DNA from: Endozoicomonas sp. GU-1
GTDB lineage: Bacteria > Pseudomonadota > Gammaproteobacteria > Pseudomonadales > Endozoicomonadaceae
Assembly (NCBI RefSeq): GCF_027366395.1
Contig: NZ_CP114771.1
Span: 1,364,001-1,428,000, forward strand
Direction: 5' to 3'
Length of the DNA stretch: 64,000 bases
Shown: piece by piece, positions 37,796 through 47,679 of the stretch
Layout of the letters: each line of letters opens with the position of its first letter
Position numbering within the stretch: the first letter of the stretch is position 1
Translations under genes and position numbers: made by a program
The notes under the pieces: model-generated
Seen by the model: only the letters and a program-made list of their open reading frames with translations
Told to the model about the DNA's origin: nothing
Databases searched by the model: none

Positions 37796-38097
37796 TTAAA
37801 CGTTCTCCTTTTATCATCCTGCCTGATAATCATTATCGACATTATGATGTTTAACAAAATTGGCTCATAACAAAACAGCCTTAAATGGCAATAACTTATT
37901 TTTAGAGAAATAAGGCATTAATATCAACAAGTTATATGACATCTACCATTGCAAAAATAAGAATCAGCAGTATTGTCAGTAATACTAAACACAGTGTTAT
38001 GAACTTTTGGCTCAGCTCGTTGTACATTACTCCCATAACTTGAACCGCCCAATACATCGGATTGTATTGAAGAAGCAACGGATAATGGAGAGCATCT
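37796..38097. other. Intergenic region, AT-rich
   Basis: About 300 bp upstream of both the M23 peptidase gene (minus) and the Gly-rich protein gene (plus). Minus-strand frames here are hydrophobic or Ser-rich shadows without ribosome sites. I see no defined site. Confidence 0.4.
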
Positions 38098-38721
38098 ATG
38101 TTTAGAACTACTACTGCTACTGCCGCTACTACTGGCAATGAACATAAGATCCCTTTTCTGACTAAATTCCAAACTGACATGATCGACGGAGGGCGCTTCG
38201 GGCACAGGAAGACCACAAAGCCATCAACTACTTTAGTTACCCAGAAAAGTATGTCGGGCACTGACTTTTGGGCAAAGCCAAGTTTAAAAGACCGGCTGGT
38301 TTATCCATTCAAGGCGGTCAGAAACCGAATCTTAACGGCCATGATGTTCAGTGGCTCCGCAGGCATGTTTGCGGGCATGGGTGCCGGTGCGGCAGTCGGT
38401 GCTACGGCAGGATTTACTGTGGCTCTGATTCCTCAGATATTAGACTTGCTGACTTTTTCTTTTAACCCCTATATTGTTGCCGCTGGTGCCTATGTTGGCA
38501 AAGAGGCGGGCATCCGTACCGGTGCCGTTCTCGGGCTGGGCATTGGCGCAGTTGCCACTCTGGCATCAGCTGCCATAGCTCTTGCTCTCAGCGTGGTTCA
38601 TCTGCCCAGGGACATCTATCATGCGGCAACCCTGGATGCACCCCGCCTGGATGCACCACTGCCGGAGAAGCCATGGCTCACACAGCAACTCAGTCAGGAA
38701 TTGTCCAAATTTAATGAATAA
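38098..38721 (+). CDS. Protein with glycine-zipper membrane segments, unknown function
   Basis: 207 residues starting MFRTTTATAATTGNEH, with GGAGAG ahead of the ATG. The first 85 residues are Thr/Ser-rich and polar. A long Gly/Ala hydrophobic region follows, with small-xxx-small spacing: GMFAGMGAGAAVGATAGFTV, GAYVGKEAGIRTGAVLGLGI and GAVATLASAAIALALSVVHL. The C-terminus is polar (DAPRLDAPLPEKPWLTQQL). Two to three such helices could insert in membranes. No signal peptide precedes them, which would fit a protein inserted in a target membrane after secretion; this is inference. Its 3' end overlaps the hemG frame antisense by 156 nt. Confidence 0.6.
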   Translation: MFRTTTATAATTGNEHKIPFLTKFQTDMIDGGRFGHRKTTKPSTTLVTQKSMSGTDFWAKPSLKDRLVYPFKAVRNRILTAMMFSGSAGMFAGMGAGAAVGATAGFTVALIPQILDLLTFSFNPYIVAAGAYVGKEAGIRTGAVLGLGIGAVATLASAAIALALSVVHLPRDIYHAATLDAPRLDAPLPEKPWLTQQLSQELSKFNE

Positions 38722-39357
38722 AAGCCTCAGGAACATCATTTTGGATTTAATCATTCCGGGAACTGAAGGTTCTTCAATCACGCTACTTTCATAAGCTTCA
38801 GCCGCCATTGGGCGGCTTATTTTCTGAAAGTCCCGGTTTAACTGTTCGGCAAATGCCTTAACCCGCATCCAATCGGTAAACTCGGTATTCCTGGTCACAT
38901 CAACAGGCCCCCCGGTCAGTTTCATAATCAAGCGGATCATCTGCTGATCAATCCAGCGATATCGGGTATACAGCAAAGCACCGGCGAACACTTCCACCCG
39001 GTCCGGAGTCCATGAAATCTGTTTCAGGAATTTCTGCAGGTAACGGTTGTTATGAGGATCCCGTCGTTCAGGCTTGCGGGCGGTCAGATTGACGGAAAAA
39101 AAGTAACCCGGAATGGTTGCCAGCTGGTCACTGTATTGCCTGATAAACTGGTAACACGCTTTATGGTGTTTGCCATAACGAATCGAACAACCAAGAATAA
39201 CACCATCATAAGACTGAAGTGAGAAGCCGTCGTTCAGATCAGTAATAGAGCTGACAAACGTCTCATGACCAGCCTGGGCCAGGCAGTAGCCGATTCTTTC
39301 GGTAATTTTTCGGGTCTGGCCTTCACACCCCTGGTGCAACAACGCTATACGGGACAT
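38566..39357 (-). CDS. hemG: Menaquinone-dependent protoporphyrinogen oxidase with C-terminal extension
   Basis: HemG oxidises protoporphyrinogen IX using FMN and passes electrons to quinones; E. coli HemG is 181 residues. Residues 1-180 match closely: RIALLHQGCEGQTRKITERI, GVILGCSIRYGKHHKACYQF, FFSVNLTARKPERRDP, FAGALLYTRYRW, IMKLTGG and FTDWMRV. A further 80 residues (from about 38817 to 38566) have no counterpart in the family and include a Cys-rich CIQAGCIQGC. This tail is antisense to the end of the Gly-rich gene, so it probably arose by loss of the original stop. Quinone-linked heme synthesis suits growth without oxygen. Confidence 0.88.
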   Translation of the reverse strand: MSRIALLHQGCEGQTRKITERIGYCLAQAGHETFVSSITDLNDGFSLQSYDGVILGCSIRYGKHHKACYQFIRQYSDQLATIPGYFFSVNLTARKPERRDPHNNRYLQKFLKQISWTPDRVEVFAGALLYTRYRWIDQQMIRLIMKLTGGPVDVTRNTEFTDWMRVKAFAEQLNRDFQKISRPMAAEAYESSVIEEPSVPGMIKSKMMFLRLLFIKFGQFLTELLCEPWLLRQWCIQAGCIQGCRMIDVPGQMNHAESKSYGS

Positions 39358-39544
39358 ATCTAAATACGTGAGTAATTATAAAACCAATATTTGCGTAGAT
39401 AATAACCAACTTATAAGTCGGTAGTGTTAACTCAGATCAACAAAGCGGCGAATAGTTGTTCAGATGGTCGCCCTGCAACTCCGTCCAGGACGAACGGAGT
39501 TTGGGAGTCATTGATAGAAGGAACCAATAAATTGAAGCCGTGTC

Positions 39545-40522
39545 TTAACCCTTATACAGTTTTGGATTCAATACATCCCTGAGCCAGTCACCCAGAAGGT
39601 TGAGCACCAACACCAGCACCACCAGCACAATCCCGGGAATAACCGTAATCCACCAGCTGCCAGAGAAGATATACTCAAAACCACTGGAGATCAGAGACCC
39701 CAGAGAGGGCTGGGATACCGGCATACCAAGCCCCAGGAACGACAACGCAGCCTCACTGATAATCGCGTTGGCAATCTGCACCGTCGAGATCACCAGAATA
39801 GGCGACAGTGAGTTTGGCAGGATATGTCGAAACATAATGCGTCCGGCACCAAAACCCATAACCCTGGCCGCCTCTACATACTCCTTCTTCTTTTCTGCCA
39901 ATACCGATGCCCGAACCGTACGGGCATATTGAGGCCATTCAGCAATACCAATCACCAGTATCAGCATGAACATGGCCAGCTTACTGTAGAGCTCCGAACC
40001 AAAAGAGGCCTGGAAAACCGCCAGCACGATAATCGCCACCATCATGGTAGAGAACGACAGCTGAATATCCGCAACCCGCATCAGAAAACTATCGATTCGA
40101 CCACCAAAGTAACCGGCGGTCAGGCCCAGAACGATCCCCAGAAAAGCCTGCAACAAAACAGCAAACAGACCGATGGCCAATGAGATGCGCATACCATAAA
40201 GAATGGTACTGAACAGATCACGACCCTGGTCGTCGGTGCCCAGCAGAAAACGTTCATCCCCCTCTGCTGCCCACACCGGAGGAATTTCCGAATCCATAAT
40301 ATCAATGGTGGAAAGATCGTAGGGATTGGTGGGTGCCAGAATCGGAGCCAACAGCGCAGCCCCGACCAACAGCGCAAAAATCAGGGCACAGACCATGGCC
40401 ACCTTGTCACGGGTGAAGCTGTACCAGAAGGTAGAGTTCCTGAAACGCTCCCAGCGCCCTGGTGCCAGATTAGCCGCAGCAGATTCCTGATCAACCGGCG
40501 TGTTCGATATCAATTCACTCAT
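39545..40522 (-). CDS. Peptide-type ABC transporter permease (OppC/DppC/GsiD class)
   Basis: A 325-residue membrane protein. The N-terminal OppC_N segment (RNSTFWYSFTRDKVAMVCAL) precedes the family box PPVWAAEGDERFLLGTDDQG, then RDLFSTILYGMRISL. The permease EAA-type loop is YVEAARVMGFGAGRIMFRHI. About six helices are visible. It overlaps the upstream permease gene by 4 nt and is the last gene of the transporter operon. Confidence 0.93.
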   Translation of the reverse strand: MSELISNTPVDQESAAANLAPGRWERFRNSTFWYSFTRDKVAMVCALIFALLVGAALLAPILAPTNPYDLSTIDIMDSEIPPVWAAEGDERFLLGTDDQGRDLFSTILYGMRISLAIGLFAVLLQAFLGIVLGLTAGYFGGRIDSFLMRVADIQLSFSTMMVAIIVLAVFQASFGSELYSKLAMFMLILVIGIAEWPQYARTVRASVLAEKKKEYVEAARVMGFGAGRIMFRHILPNSLSPILVISTVQIANAIISEAALSFLGLGMPVSQPSLGSLISSGFEYIFSGSWWITVIPGIVLVVLVLVLNLLGDWLRDVLNPKLYKG

Positions 40523-41499
40523 TGGGCACTCCTCGCCAGTCTGACGGTGGGGTTAATCAGGCCGTACAGCAGATCCACCAGCGTATTCACCACCACAAAA
40601 ATGGCACCCACAACGATCAGGTAAGCAACAATCAGCGGCGTATCCACCCGGTTGACCGCTTCCAGAAACAGAAAGCCCATGCCCGGCCACTGGAAGACAG
40701 TCTCCGTAAGAATGGTATAAGCGACCATGGTTCCTATCTGCACACCACCAACGGTAATCACCGGCAGCATGGTGTTCTTCAGGGCGTGGAGGAAGTAGAT
40801 ACGCGCCTTTTTCAACCCTTTCGCTCTGGCAAACTTGACGTACTCGGTATGCAACACTTCTGACATTTCAGAGCGAATCAGCCGGATAAACAGTGGCAGC
40901 ATAATGCTGGCCAGCGAGATGGCAGGCAGAATCAGATGCAACAGGCCATCTTGAGTAAACAGGCCACTCTCCCAGCCACCGATAACCGGCACCAGCTCAC
41001 CACGGCCATAAGATGGCAGCCAGCCCAGCTCAATAGAGAACAGGTAAATACTGAAAATAGCGGTCAGAAAAACAGGAACAGAAATACCGAGAATACTGAA
41101 CCCGAGAATTAACCGGGTAACCCAGCTGTTGGGTCGGATGGCGCAATACACACCAGCGGGAATAGACACCAGAATAATGATCAAACTCGCGGCAAACACC
41201 AGCTCAAGGGTGGCGGGCATTTTGGCCAGGATAACGTCCAGCGCTGGTGCTTTAAAAAAATAAGAATCCCCCAGGTCGCCCTGTAACGCGTTGCCCATAA
41301 ATCTTGTGTATTGAGTGAGAAACGGGTCGTTTAGCCCCATCTCGTCACGCAACTTTTCACGTTCGGCTTCTGACACCGATTGCCCTACCAGCTCCCGGAG
41401 TGGATCCCCAAGATTGTCCTGTATGGAAAAGCTGATAATACTGATGACAAACATCACTATCAGCCCCTGCATAAGCCTACGCATTAAAAATAACAGCAT
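40519..41499 (-). CDS. Peptide-type ABC transporter permease (OppB/DppB/GsiC class)
   Basis: A 326-residue membrane protein beginning MLLFLMRRLMQGLIVMFVIS, typical of DppB-type permeases. It has DEMGLNDPFLTQYTRFMGNA, the inner-membrane helices, and the EAA loop EYVKFARAKGLKKARIYFLH, then ETVFQWPGMGFLFLEAVNRV. It pairs with the OppC-type permease downstream (4-nt overlap) and follows the binding protein gene by about 130 bp. Confidence 0.93.
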   Translation of the reverse strand: MLLFLMRRLMQGLIVMFVISIISFSIQDNLGDPLRELVGQSVSEAEREKLRDEMGLNDPFLTQYTRFMGNALQGDLGDSYFFKAPALDVILAKMPATLELVFAASLIIILVSIPAGVYCAIRPNSWVTRLILGFSILGISVPVFLTAIFSIYLFSIELGWLPSYGRGELVPVIGGWESGLFTQDGLLHLILPAISLASIMLPLFIRLIRSEMSEVLHTEYVKFARAKGLKKARIYFLHALKNTMLPVITVGGVQIGTMVAYTILTETVFQWPGMGFLFLEAVNRVDTPLIVAYLIVVGAIFVVVNTLVDLLYGLINPTVRLARSAQ

Positions 41500-41631
41500 A
41501 AATATCGATGCCCATAGCCTGCGATGCCAATAGTCGATGCACCGGATAACTAATAACCGGTGCTGACCGCAGTCACTTCACAGGAAGTAAAATGACTGCT
41601 GTCGTCCTTCAGATAAAGGTGATCAAGGTGA

Positions 41632-43213
41632 TTACTCCTTAATCACCAGGTCGCCCAGGTAAGGGAAGTTCATCACGTTAACAACGTCTTTGGCGGCCAC
41701 ATTCTTGCTGGCACCCCAGGCAAGGTTCTGCCAGTGCAGGGGAACAAAGGCTGCTTCCTCATAGAGGGTACGCTCAACGTCCTGCAGAATCTGTGCCCGT
41801 ACGGTTGGATCGGTTTCAGAACCTGCCTTCTTAACCAGCGCGTCTACTGCCTCATTGCAGTAATTGCCGGAGTTGTACTGTCCCCAGCCGGAAACCGAAT
41901 CGGCACAGGCTGTGAGGTACTCGGTAAAGTTGGCGGAATCTTCCGTATCGGAGTGCCAGCCAATCATCATCATATCCGCAGAACGCTCATCGAACTCTGG
42001 CCAGTACTGCGCTTTTGGCAGGGTTTTCAGATCCACTTTAATGTTGATTTTTGACAGCATGGAAGCCACCGCCTGAGCGATCCGGGCATCGTTCACATAA
42101 CGGTTATTGGGAGCCATCATGGTGATGGCGAAACCATCTTCATAACCGGCGTCTTTCATCAGCTGCCTGGCCTTTTTCAGGTCATAGCGTGGCTGCAGAT
42201 CATCAACATACCCGGCGTAGCCTTTTGGCCCCTGCTGACCGGCAGGTGTCGCAAAGCCTTTCATGATTTTCTTAACGATGCCGTCATTGTTGATGGCATA
42301 GTTAATGGCCTGACGAACACGCTGGTCTTTGAACGCAGGAACCCGCTCCTGATTCAACTGGAAACTGATGATACGGGTGCCACCAAGGGTCACCAGATCC
42401 GTATTGCCCGACCGCTTGATACGCTCATGATCGTTAGGCGGCACCGGGAAGATAAAGTCCACATCACCGGACAGCAGAGCGGCTACACGGGTTGGACCTT
42501 CTTTAATGGGAGTAAGCACAATTTCATCCACGTTACCCGGCGATTGCTTATCCCAGTAACCAGCAAACCGTTGGAAATCGACACGCACGCCCTGCTCACG
42601 CTCGGTCACAATAAACGGCCCGGTACCAGAAGCATTTTTAGAGGCATAGGTATCGCTGTGCTTTTTCAACAGCGACTTCTCCTGACCTGTGCTATCCAGA
42701 CCTGCATAGAACTTGCTGTCCATCGGGAAGATATAGGTGGCAGAGTTCAGTACCAGGGGGAACGCCTCTTTGGTCACCAGGTCAAAGGTATGGTCGTCAA
42801 TGACCTTCACGGCGGCAAAAGGCTTCGAACACCGCTTTGAAGTCCGGACTGCTGGCCAGTCGCTGAAAAGTCCATTGAACGTCGGCAGACGTCAGTGCAT
42901 TACCGCTGTGGAATTTAACGCCTTTACGAAGGGTAAAGCGCATGGTCCTGTCATCAATACGCTGCCACTTTTCCGCCAGACGAGGCTCAAACTGAAGGTT
43001 GTCATCCCAGCGAACCAGTGGATCAAATACCAGATGCGACAACTGCAGCGTGGCACCGGACAGCTGCTCATGCGGGTCCAGAGATACCGGATCGGAATCG
43101 TAGGCCATTTTTAAAGTAGCGGCCTGGGCCCCTACCGCCAATGATGCTGCCAGAATTGCTCCGGCCAGTTTCTTTATAGGTCTCTTTATAGAGAGCTTCA
43201 TGTTTTTTTTCAT
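41632..43213 (-). pseudogene. Peptide-type ABC substrate-binding protein, split by a one-base frameshift
   Basis: A family 5 solute-binding protein of about 527 residues when joined. The first frame has a signal peptide (KKLAGAILAASLAVGAQA), DSDPVSLDPHEQLSGATLQL, and KGVKFHSGNALTSADVQWTF, then fails at FKAVFEAFCRREGH. The second frame resumes FAAVKVIDDHTFDLVTKEAF through NQERVPAFKDQRVRQAINYA and ends near HWQNLAWGASKNV. Deleting one G near 42819 (TTCGAAG-CCT to TTCGAACCT) gives FEPFAAVKVIDDHTF, the expected sequence. The substrate is peptide-like but cannot be named. Without this protein the importer should fail. Confidence 0.9.
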
Positions 43214-43308
43214 CGTTCCCCCATTACAGGTGTTTCACTGTTTAAAATTATTGTCACCTTGCAGACAGACAGGCGACGCACACTCCATGTCAATAACAGT
43301 CCATGCTC

Positions 43309-45057
43309 TTAAGAATGCGCAGCAACACTGGCTTCAATATCCAATCCACTGCGAGACAAATTCTCAACCCTTGGCATCATATTGATCAGATGTCGGGTGT
43401 ATTCATGGTGAGGATCACTGAAAATCCGGTCGGTGTCCCCCACTTCAACCAGTGTTCCCATCTTCATCACACCGATGCGGTCACACATCTGCAGAATAAC
43501 CGGCAGATCGTGGCTGATAAAGAGCATGGTCAGGCCAAGCTCTTCCTGAAGGTCTTTTAACAGGTTGAGAATCTGAGCCTGTACCGAGACATCCAACGCC
43601 GAGGTCGGCTCGTCACAGATCAGGAATCTGGGGCGGGTTGCCAATGCCCGGGCAATGGAGATGCGCTGACGCTGGCCGCCGGAAAATTCATGGGGGTACT
43701 TGACCCCGGCCCCACGACCAAGGCCAACGTGATCCAGCAGATCCGCCACAATACTATTGATCTGACGTTCAGATTCGGCCAGTTGATGAAAATGAATGGG
43801 CTCGGCAATGATGTCCTGCACCGTCATTCGGGCATTCATGCTGGAATAGGGGTTTTGAAACACCATCTGGATCTGACGACGAAATGGCTTACGCTGCTTT
43901 TCAGTCAGCCGGGTAATATCCTGACCGGCAAACTCAATCAATCCCGAGTCTGGTGGATAAAGACCGGCAATAATCCGGGCAATCGTTGACTTACCGGAAC
44001 CGGACTCCCCCACCAGACCAAAGGTTTCACCGGAGCGCACCTCAAAGAACACCTGGTTGGATGCCTGAACATAACGGCGATTTTTTTTCAGGAACGCAGA
44101 CTGGGTTTCAAAACGAAGGTTAACGTCTTTCACGGTCAGCAGGGCATGGTCGCTCATCTCTGCATGCAATTCAGAAAGTTGCTCTTTCTGCCCCAGCCAG
44201 TGATTCTTCACATCAATATGACGACCCTGCTCTTTTTCGATGTACTCAACCCTGGGAAAGCGGTGCAGTTTAATGTCGGTTCTGGGCACGGCACTGATCA
44301 GGCTTTGGGTATAAGGGTGTTCCGGGCGACATAGAATCTGTTCGGTAGAACCGAGTTCCACCAGGTCACCCATATACATAACAGCGACACGGTCCGTCAC
44401 ATTGGCAATAACCCCCATATCGTGGGTGACCAGCAGGCAGCCAACGTCCCGCTCTTTGCAGAGTTTGCGGATCAATTCGAGAATCTGATTCTGAATCGAG
44501 ACATCGAGCGCCGTGGTGGGTTCATCGGCAATAATCAACTCAGGGTCGCCGGACAGGGCAATGGCAATAACAACACGCTGTCGCATACCGCCGGAAAACT
44601 GGTGAGGGTACTGCCTGATACGGACTTCTGGCTCTGCAATGCCCACCGAGGCCAGCAGTTCAATTGACTTTTTATAGGCCGCAGCTTTATCAAGCCCCAG
44701 GTTGACCATGATGGTTTCCACCATCTGGGTTTCGATGGTCAGAAGCGGGTTAAGAGACGTCATTGGGTCCTGAAAAATAAACCCGATACGACGACCACGG
44801 ATCCGACGAATGGCTTCGCCACTGAGACCACTGATGGCCTGGCCATCCAGCTTGATATTACCACCAGCCACCACACCGGGAGGGCTCAGCAAGTCAATGA
44901 CCGCATTGCCAACGGTGGATTTACCGGCACCGGACTCACCGACCAGGCCCAGTATCTCCCCCTTTTCGAGGGTAAATGAAACCCCTTTAACAGCTACAGC
45001 AGTGCCATAACGAGATGGAAACTCAATGCGCAGCCCTTCTACTTCCAGTAAGGACAT
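43309..45057 (-). CDS. Fused duplicated ABC ATPase (DppD-DppF type, GsiA-like)
   Basis: 582 residues with two complete nucleotide-binding domains in one chain. Domain 1 has [28 protein letters not shown] and [13 protein letters not shown]. Domain 2 has [30 protein letters not shown] and [13 protein letters not shown]. Such fusions power GsiABCD and YejABEF importers. Here the order is fused ATPase, binding protein, two permeases, the order of gsiABCD (glutathione import), though substrate choice is not proven. GGGGGAAG precedes the start. All motifs are intact. Confidence 0.93.
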   Translation of the reverse strand: MSLLEVEGLRIEFPSRYGTAVAVKGVSFTLEKGEILGLVGESGAGKSTVGNAVIDLLSPPGVVAGGNIKLDGQAISGLSGEAIRRIRGRRIGFIFQDPMTSLNPLLTIETQMVETIMVNLGLDKAAAYKKSIELLASVGIAEPEVRIRQYPHQFSGGMRQRVVIAIALSGDPELIIADEPTTALDVSIQNQILELIRKLCKERDVGCLLVTHDMGVIANVTDRVAVMYMGDLVELGSTEQILCRPEHPYTQSLISAVPRTDIKLHRFPRVEYIEKEQGRHIDVKNHWLGQKEQLSELHAEMSDHALLTVKDVNLRFETQSAFLKKNRRYVQASNQVFFEVRSGETFGLVGESGSGKSTIARIIAGLYPPDSGLIEFAGQDITRLTEKQRKPFRRQIQMVFQNPYSSMNARMTVQDIIAEPIHFHQLAESERQINSIVADLLDHVGLGRGAGVKYPHEFSGGQRQRISIARALATRPRFLICDEPTSALDVSVQAQILNLLKDLQEELGLTMLFISHDLPVILQMCDRIGVMKMGTLVEVGDTDRIFSDPHHEYTRHLINMMPRVENLSRSGLDIEASVAAHS

Positions 45058-45385
45058 GCTTCCCCCTTGTAATGCTCAGTCCCGAACGTCAGAAGGTGAA
45101 CCTCAGCTTCTGAAACTCGCAAGCCATGATGCAAATACGCTGCCGTATATAGGATAACAATGGTCCCCCCACAGAGGGCAGCGCAGTTTGGCTTACGACA
45201 GATACAGACGATACGTGATACAGCTTATCCCCCTAACAGCCGTCACAAATTGAATAGAAGTTCAGGCCGGACTCATGGGTGACATGAGTGCATGGAGGTT
45301 ATGTTATTAATGCCAGAGTGCGTCGACAAATACATAAAACCATGTCGACTCATTTCGGAAAGTAACTATACCGGCAGGACAGGAA
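45058..45385. other. Intergenic region upstream of the ABC importer
   Basis: About 330 bp that should carry the promoter of the ABC operon. A short plus-strand frame at 45292 overlaps the alaE terminator and has no coding support. No operator is recognised. Confidence 0.4.
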
Positions 45386-45429
45386 AAGAAAAAGCCCTGA
45401 TTCGAAAATCGCTTACGAATCAGGGCTTT
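45386..45429 (-). terminator. Terminator downstream of alaE
   Basis: On the minus strand AAAGCCCTGATTCG pairs with CGAATCAGGGCTTT around an 11-base loop, followed by a T-rich tract. It ends the alaE transcript. Confidence 0.9.
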
Positions 45430-45452
45430 ATTCATGCAAAACTGAAGAATTT

Positions 45453-45881
45453 TTATACGACAGGAATTGTGACAGGCTTGAACCAGTTGCGACAGAGCTG
45501 CAAATAGATTCCGTATGGCCGCCCCATAATCAGCATCGCTCCTATCTGCCCTGCACAGGCAACCAGCAACTGCTCCAGATTGACCCCCGTCGACAATAAC
45601 AGCAAGGCATACAGCGGAATCTGAAACGACAGAAACGCCAGGGCATCCAGCAACGTCATTTGCATAAAGCCATTGCCGATAAACCGGCCACGACGAATCA
45701 GCCAGTCACGGTACAGTCCATAAGCTCTTGCCGTTAACAGGTTAACGGGAATACTCATCAGACGGGATTGCAGTGACTGTTCAAAACTCAGCCCTGCCAG
45801 CAGTTCAACACTCATGCCAACCACAATACCAAAGGTAATCATGGCAAAAGTATCCGCCAACATATCCCGATTAAAAACCAT
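45453..45881 (-). CDS. alaE: L-alanine exporter AlaE
   Basis: 142 residues from MVFNRDMLADTFAMITFGIV (45881), chosen because AGGAGCGAGGGAG lies directly upstream and the E. coli protein starts its homology here; the frame extends 51 codons further without similarity. AlaE exports alanine from the cytoplasm. Matching segments are VADTFAM-like LADTFAMI, MSVELLAGLSFEQSLQSRLM, IPVNLLTARAYGLYRDWL, and AGQIGAMLIMGRPYGIYLQL. Four membrane helices are visible. It has its own terminator at 45386-45429. Confidence 0.9.
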   Translation of the reverse strand: MVFNRDMLADTFAMITFGIVVGMSVELLAGLSFEQSLQSRLMSIPVNLLTARAYGLYRDWLIRRGRFIGNGFMQMTLLDALAFLSFQIPLYALLLLSTGVNLEQLLVACAGQIGAMLIMGRPYGIYLQLCRNWFKPVTIPVV

Positions 45882-46321
45882 CTCCCTCGCTCCTGAAACA
45901 AAAAGCCCTGATCGGGCAAAAAAAGCGCAAAAAAATCCCTGCACCGATTCTGTAAAGGAAGAACCGGTCAATTCTTTTGAAAGTACATAGAATCCGCCAG
46001 TCTGTTCAGGAGAAGGTTCTGAAGCCCCTTCCATAGGTAAAAACTGAGATCTGACGGGATAACTGAAAAGCAGAAAACTGGACTGAAACAGCAGTATTCA
46101 GGCGGTGAAAAATATAGCTAGATACGACAAAAAACAATAGCTAATAAATCCATATTTAGATAATTTGCAGAATATAATTTCAAGATAATTATTTTAAACA
46201 GGAATTATTGCTAACAACAACCAGCCTGATAACAAATGATCTACTCTTGAAATCATTTGTCAGGAGACAAGACCGTGACACGTGTCAATTCACTGTCCGC
46301 CAGACATCATTATTATTGAAC
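45882..46321. other. Intergenic region between alaE and thiM
   Basis: About 440 bp, AT-rich from 46110 to 46210. I looked for a TPP riboswitch because thiM follows, but the conserved GAACCTGAT and CCAGCG elements are absent. It likely holds divergent promoters. Confidence 0.4.
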
Positions 46322-47152
46322 ATGGATAAAAAGGCCTTTCCTATGCAAGAACAAATGATTCATTCACTCAAAGAAGTGAGAGAAAAGCAGCCGCTGGTTC
46401 ACAACATCACCAACGATGTGGTCACCAACACCACAGCCAATGCCCTGCTGGCCATTGGTGCATCGCCGATCATGGCCCATGCCATTGAAGAAGTCGCTGA
46501 TATGGTGAGCATTACCGGCAGCCTGCTGATCAATACTGGAACGCTGACCGGCTCCAGTCTGCAAAGTATGCTTCTGGCCACAGAAACGGCATTACAACTT
46601 GAAAAGCCCTGGATTCTCGACCCGGTCGGTGTCGGGGCAACACCCTTCCGGCTGACAGGCAATAAACAGTTGCTGGCCAACAAGCCATCCGTCGTACGGG
46701 GCAACGCCTCCGAGATCAAAGCCCTGTTTACCGGTGCCAATGAGGGCAAAGGCGTCGACAGCAGCAGTAGCAGTGAGTCTACCCTGGAATTTATTCAGGA
46801 AAAGGCCCGTGAACATCACCTGATTATCGCGGTAACCGGTGCTACCGATTATGTGACCGATGGCTACGACGTCTACAAAATCAATAATGGCCACCCGATG
46901 ATGGCCAGAGTAACCGGCACCGGTTGTACGGCAACTGCCATCATCGGCGCATTTCTTGCGGTCTGCGATACACCACTGATTGCTGCCGTATCCGGCCTTA
47001 CCTGTCTTGGCATTGCCGGCGAACTGGCCAGTATGGATTGCCCCGGCCCTGGCTCCCTGCAACTGCGCATACTGGATGAGCTGTACTTGCTGGACCGGGC
47101 CACCATTGAGAAATTTGAAAAAGTGAGCAATATGAGAAGGAGCTGTCATTGA
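46322..47152 (+). CDS. thiM: Hydroxyethylthiazole kinase
   Basis: 276 residues from MDKKAFPMQEQMIHSL (46322); MQEQMIHSL (46343) is also possible. It phosphorylates 4-methyl-5-hydroxyethylthiazole for thiamine salvage. Conserved features: KQPLVHNITNDVVTNTTANA, LLAIGASPIMAHA, KPWILDPVGVGATPFR, VVRGNASEIKAL, ITGATDYV-like VTGATDYVTDG, and the ATP-site GTGCTATAIIGAFLA. Its stop overlaps the ubiT TTG start by 4 nt, so the two genes are translationally coupled. Confidence 0.95.
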   Translation: MDKKAFPMQEQMIHSLKEVREKQPLVHNITNDVVTNTTANALLAIGASPIMAHAIEEVADMVSITGSLLINTGTLTGSSLQSMLLATETALQLEKPWILDPVGVGATPFRLTGNKQLLANKPSVVRGNASEIKALFTGANEGKGVDSSSSSESTLEFIQEKAREHHLIIAVTGATDYVTDGYDVYKINNGHPMMARVTGTGCTATAIIGAFLAVCDTPLIAAVSGLTCLGIAGELASMDCPGPGSLQLRILDELYLLDRATIEKFEKVSNMRRSCH

Positions 47153-47655
47153 GTCTGCTGTCATCTATTAGACCTCCTCTGCCCGGTATTAACCTGCGGG
47201 AGAGATTCAAAAAACCAGGTATTGAGTTACTGGGCCTGCCGGTCAGGCTGTTGCCATCAGCCATGGTGAACAAGCCGCTGACCAAAGCCATCAACCACAT
47301 CTTCCATACGCCAATAGAAGAAGGCGATTTTGATTTTCTGGAAAATCGCTGCCTGAAAATCCATATGACCGATCTCGACATCAGCTTCTTTATCAGTTTC
47401 GATGGCAGTCAGCTGACCGCTACCGGCCCACGACACTTTGATGTTGAATTCCGGGGAGACAGCAAATCTTTCCTGAAACTGGCCGGCCGACAGGAAGACC
47501 CGGATACCCTGTTCTTTCAACGCAGCCTGATGATTGAGGGTGACACTGAGCTGGGGCTTGGAGTAAAAAACCTGCTGGATAGCCTGGAGCTGGAACAGTT
47601 GCCGATTCCTGTGCAGCGATTGGCGCGGGTGGGGCAGCGGTTGCAGAGAAAATAA
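47149..47655 (+). CDS. ubiT: Anaerobic ubiquinone biosynthesis accessory factor UbiT
   Basis: 168 residues starting with TTG at 47149, preceded by AAGGAG. It is an SCP2 lipid-binding protein that supports O2-independent ubiquinone synthesis with UbiU and UbiV. The C-terminal signature matches E. coli YhbT closely: RQEDPDTLFFQRSLMIEGDT, then ELGLGVKNLLDSLELEQLP. The N-terminal part has GIELLGLPVRLLPSAMVNK. It is separated by 11 kb from ubiV and ubiU here, but all three genes are present. The TTG start and overlap with thiM suggest low, coupled translation. Confidence 0.9.
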   Translation: MSLLSSIRPPLPGINLRERFKKPGIELLGLPVRLLPSAMVNKPLTKAINHIFHTPIEEGDFDFLENRCLKIHMTDLDISFFISFDGSQLTATGPRHFDVEFRGDSKSFLKLAGRQEDPDTLFFQRSLMIEGDTELGLGVKNLLDSLELEQLPIPVQRLARVGQRLQRK

Positions 47656-47679
47656 AGTCTGACGCAGTTGGCAGTTGGC

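Noticed and set aside
37924-38261. Two minus-strand frames upstream of the Gly-rich gene
   Set aside because: They overlap each other and the supported plus-strand gene, lack ribosome sites, and one is only a hydrophobic shadow.
46035-46321. Possible TPP riboswitch upstream of thiM
   Set aside because: A CTGAGA string occurs, but the conserved GAACCTGAT and CCAGCG parts are absent.
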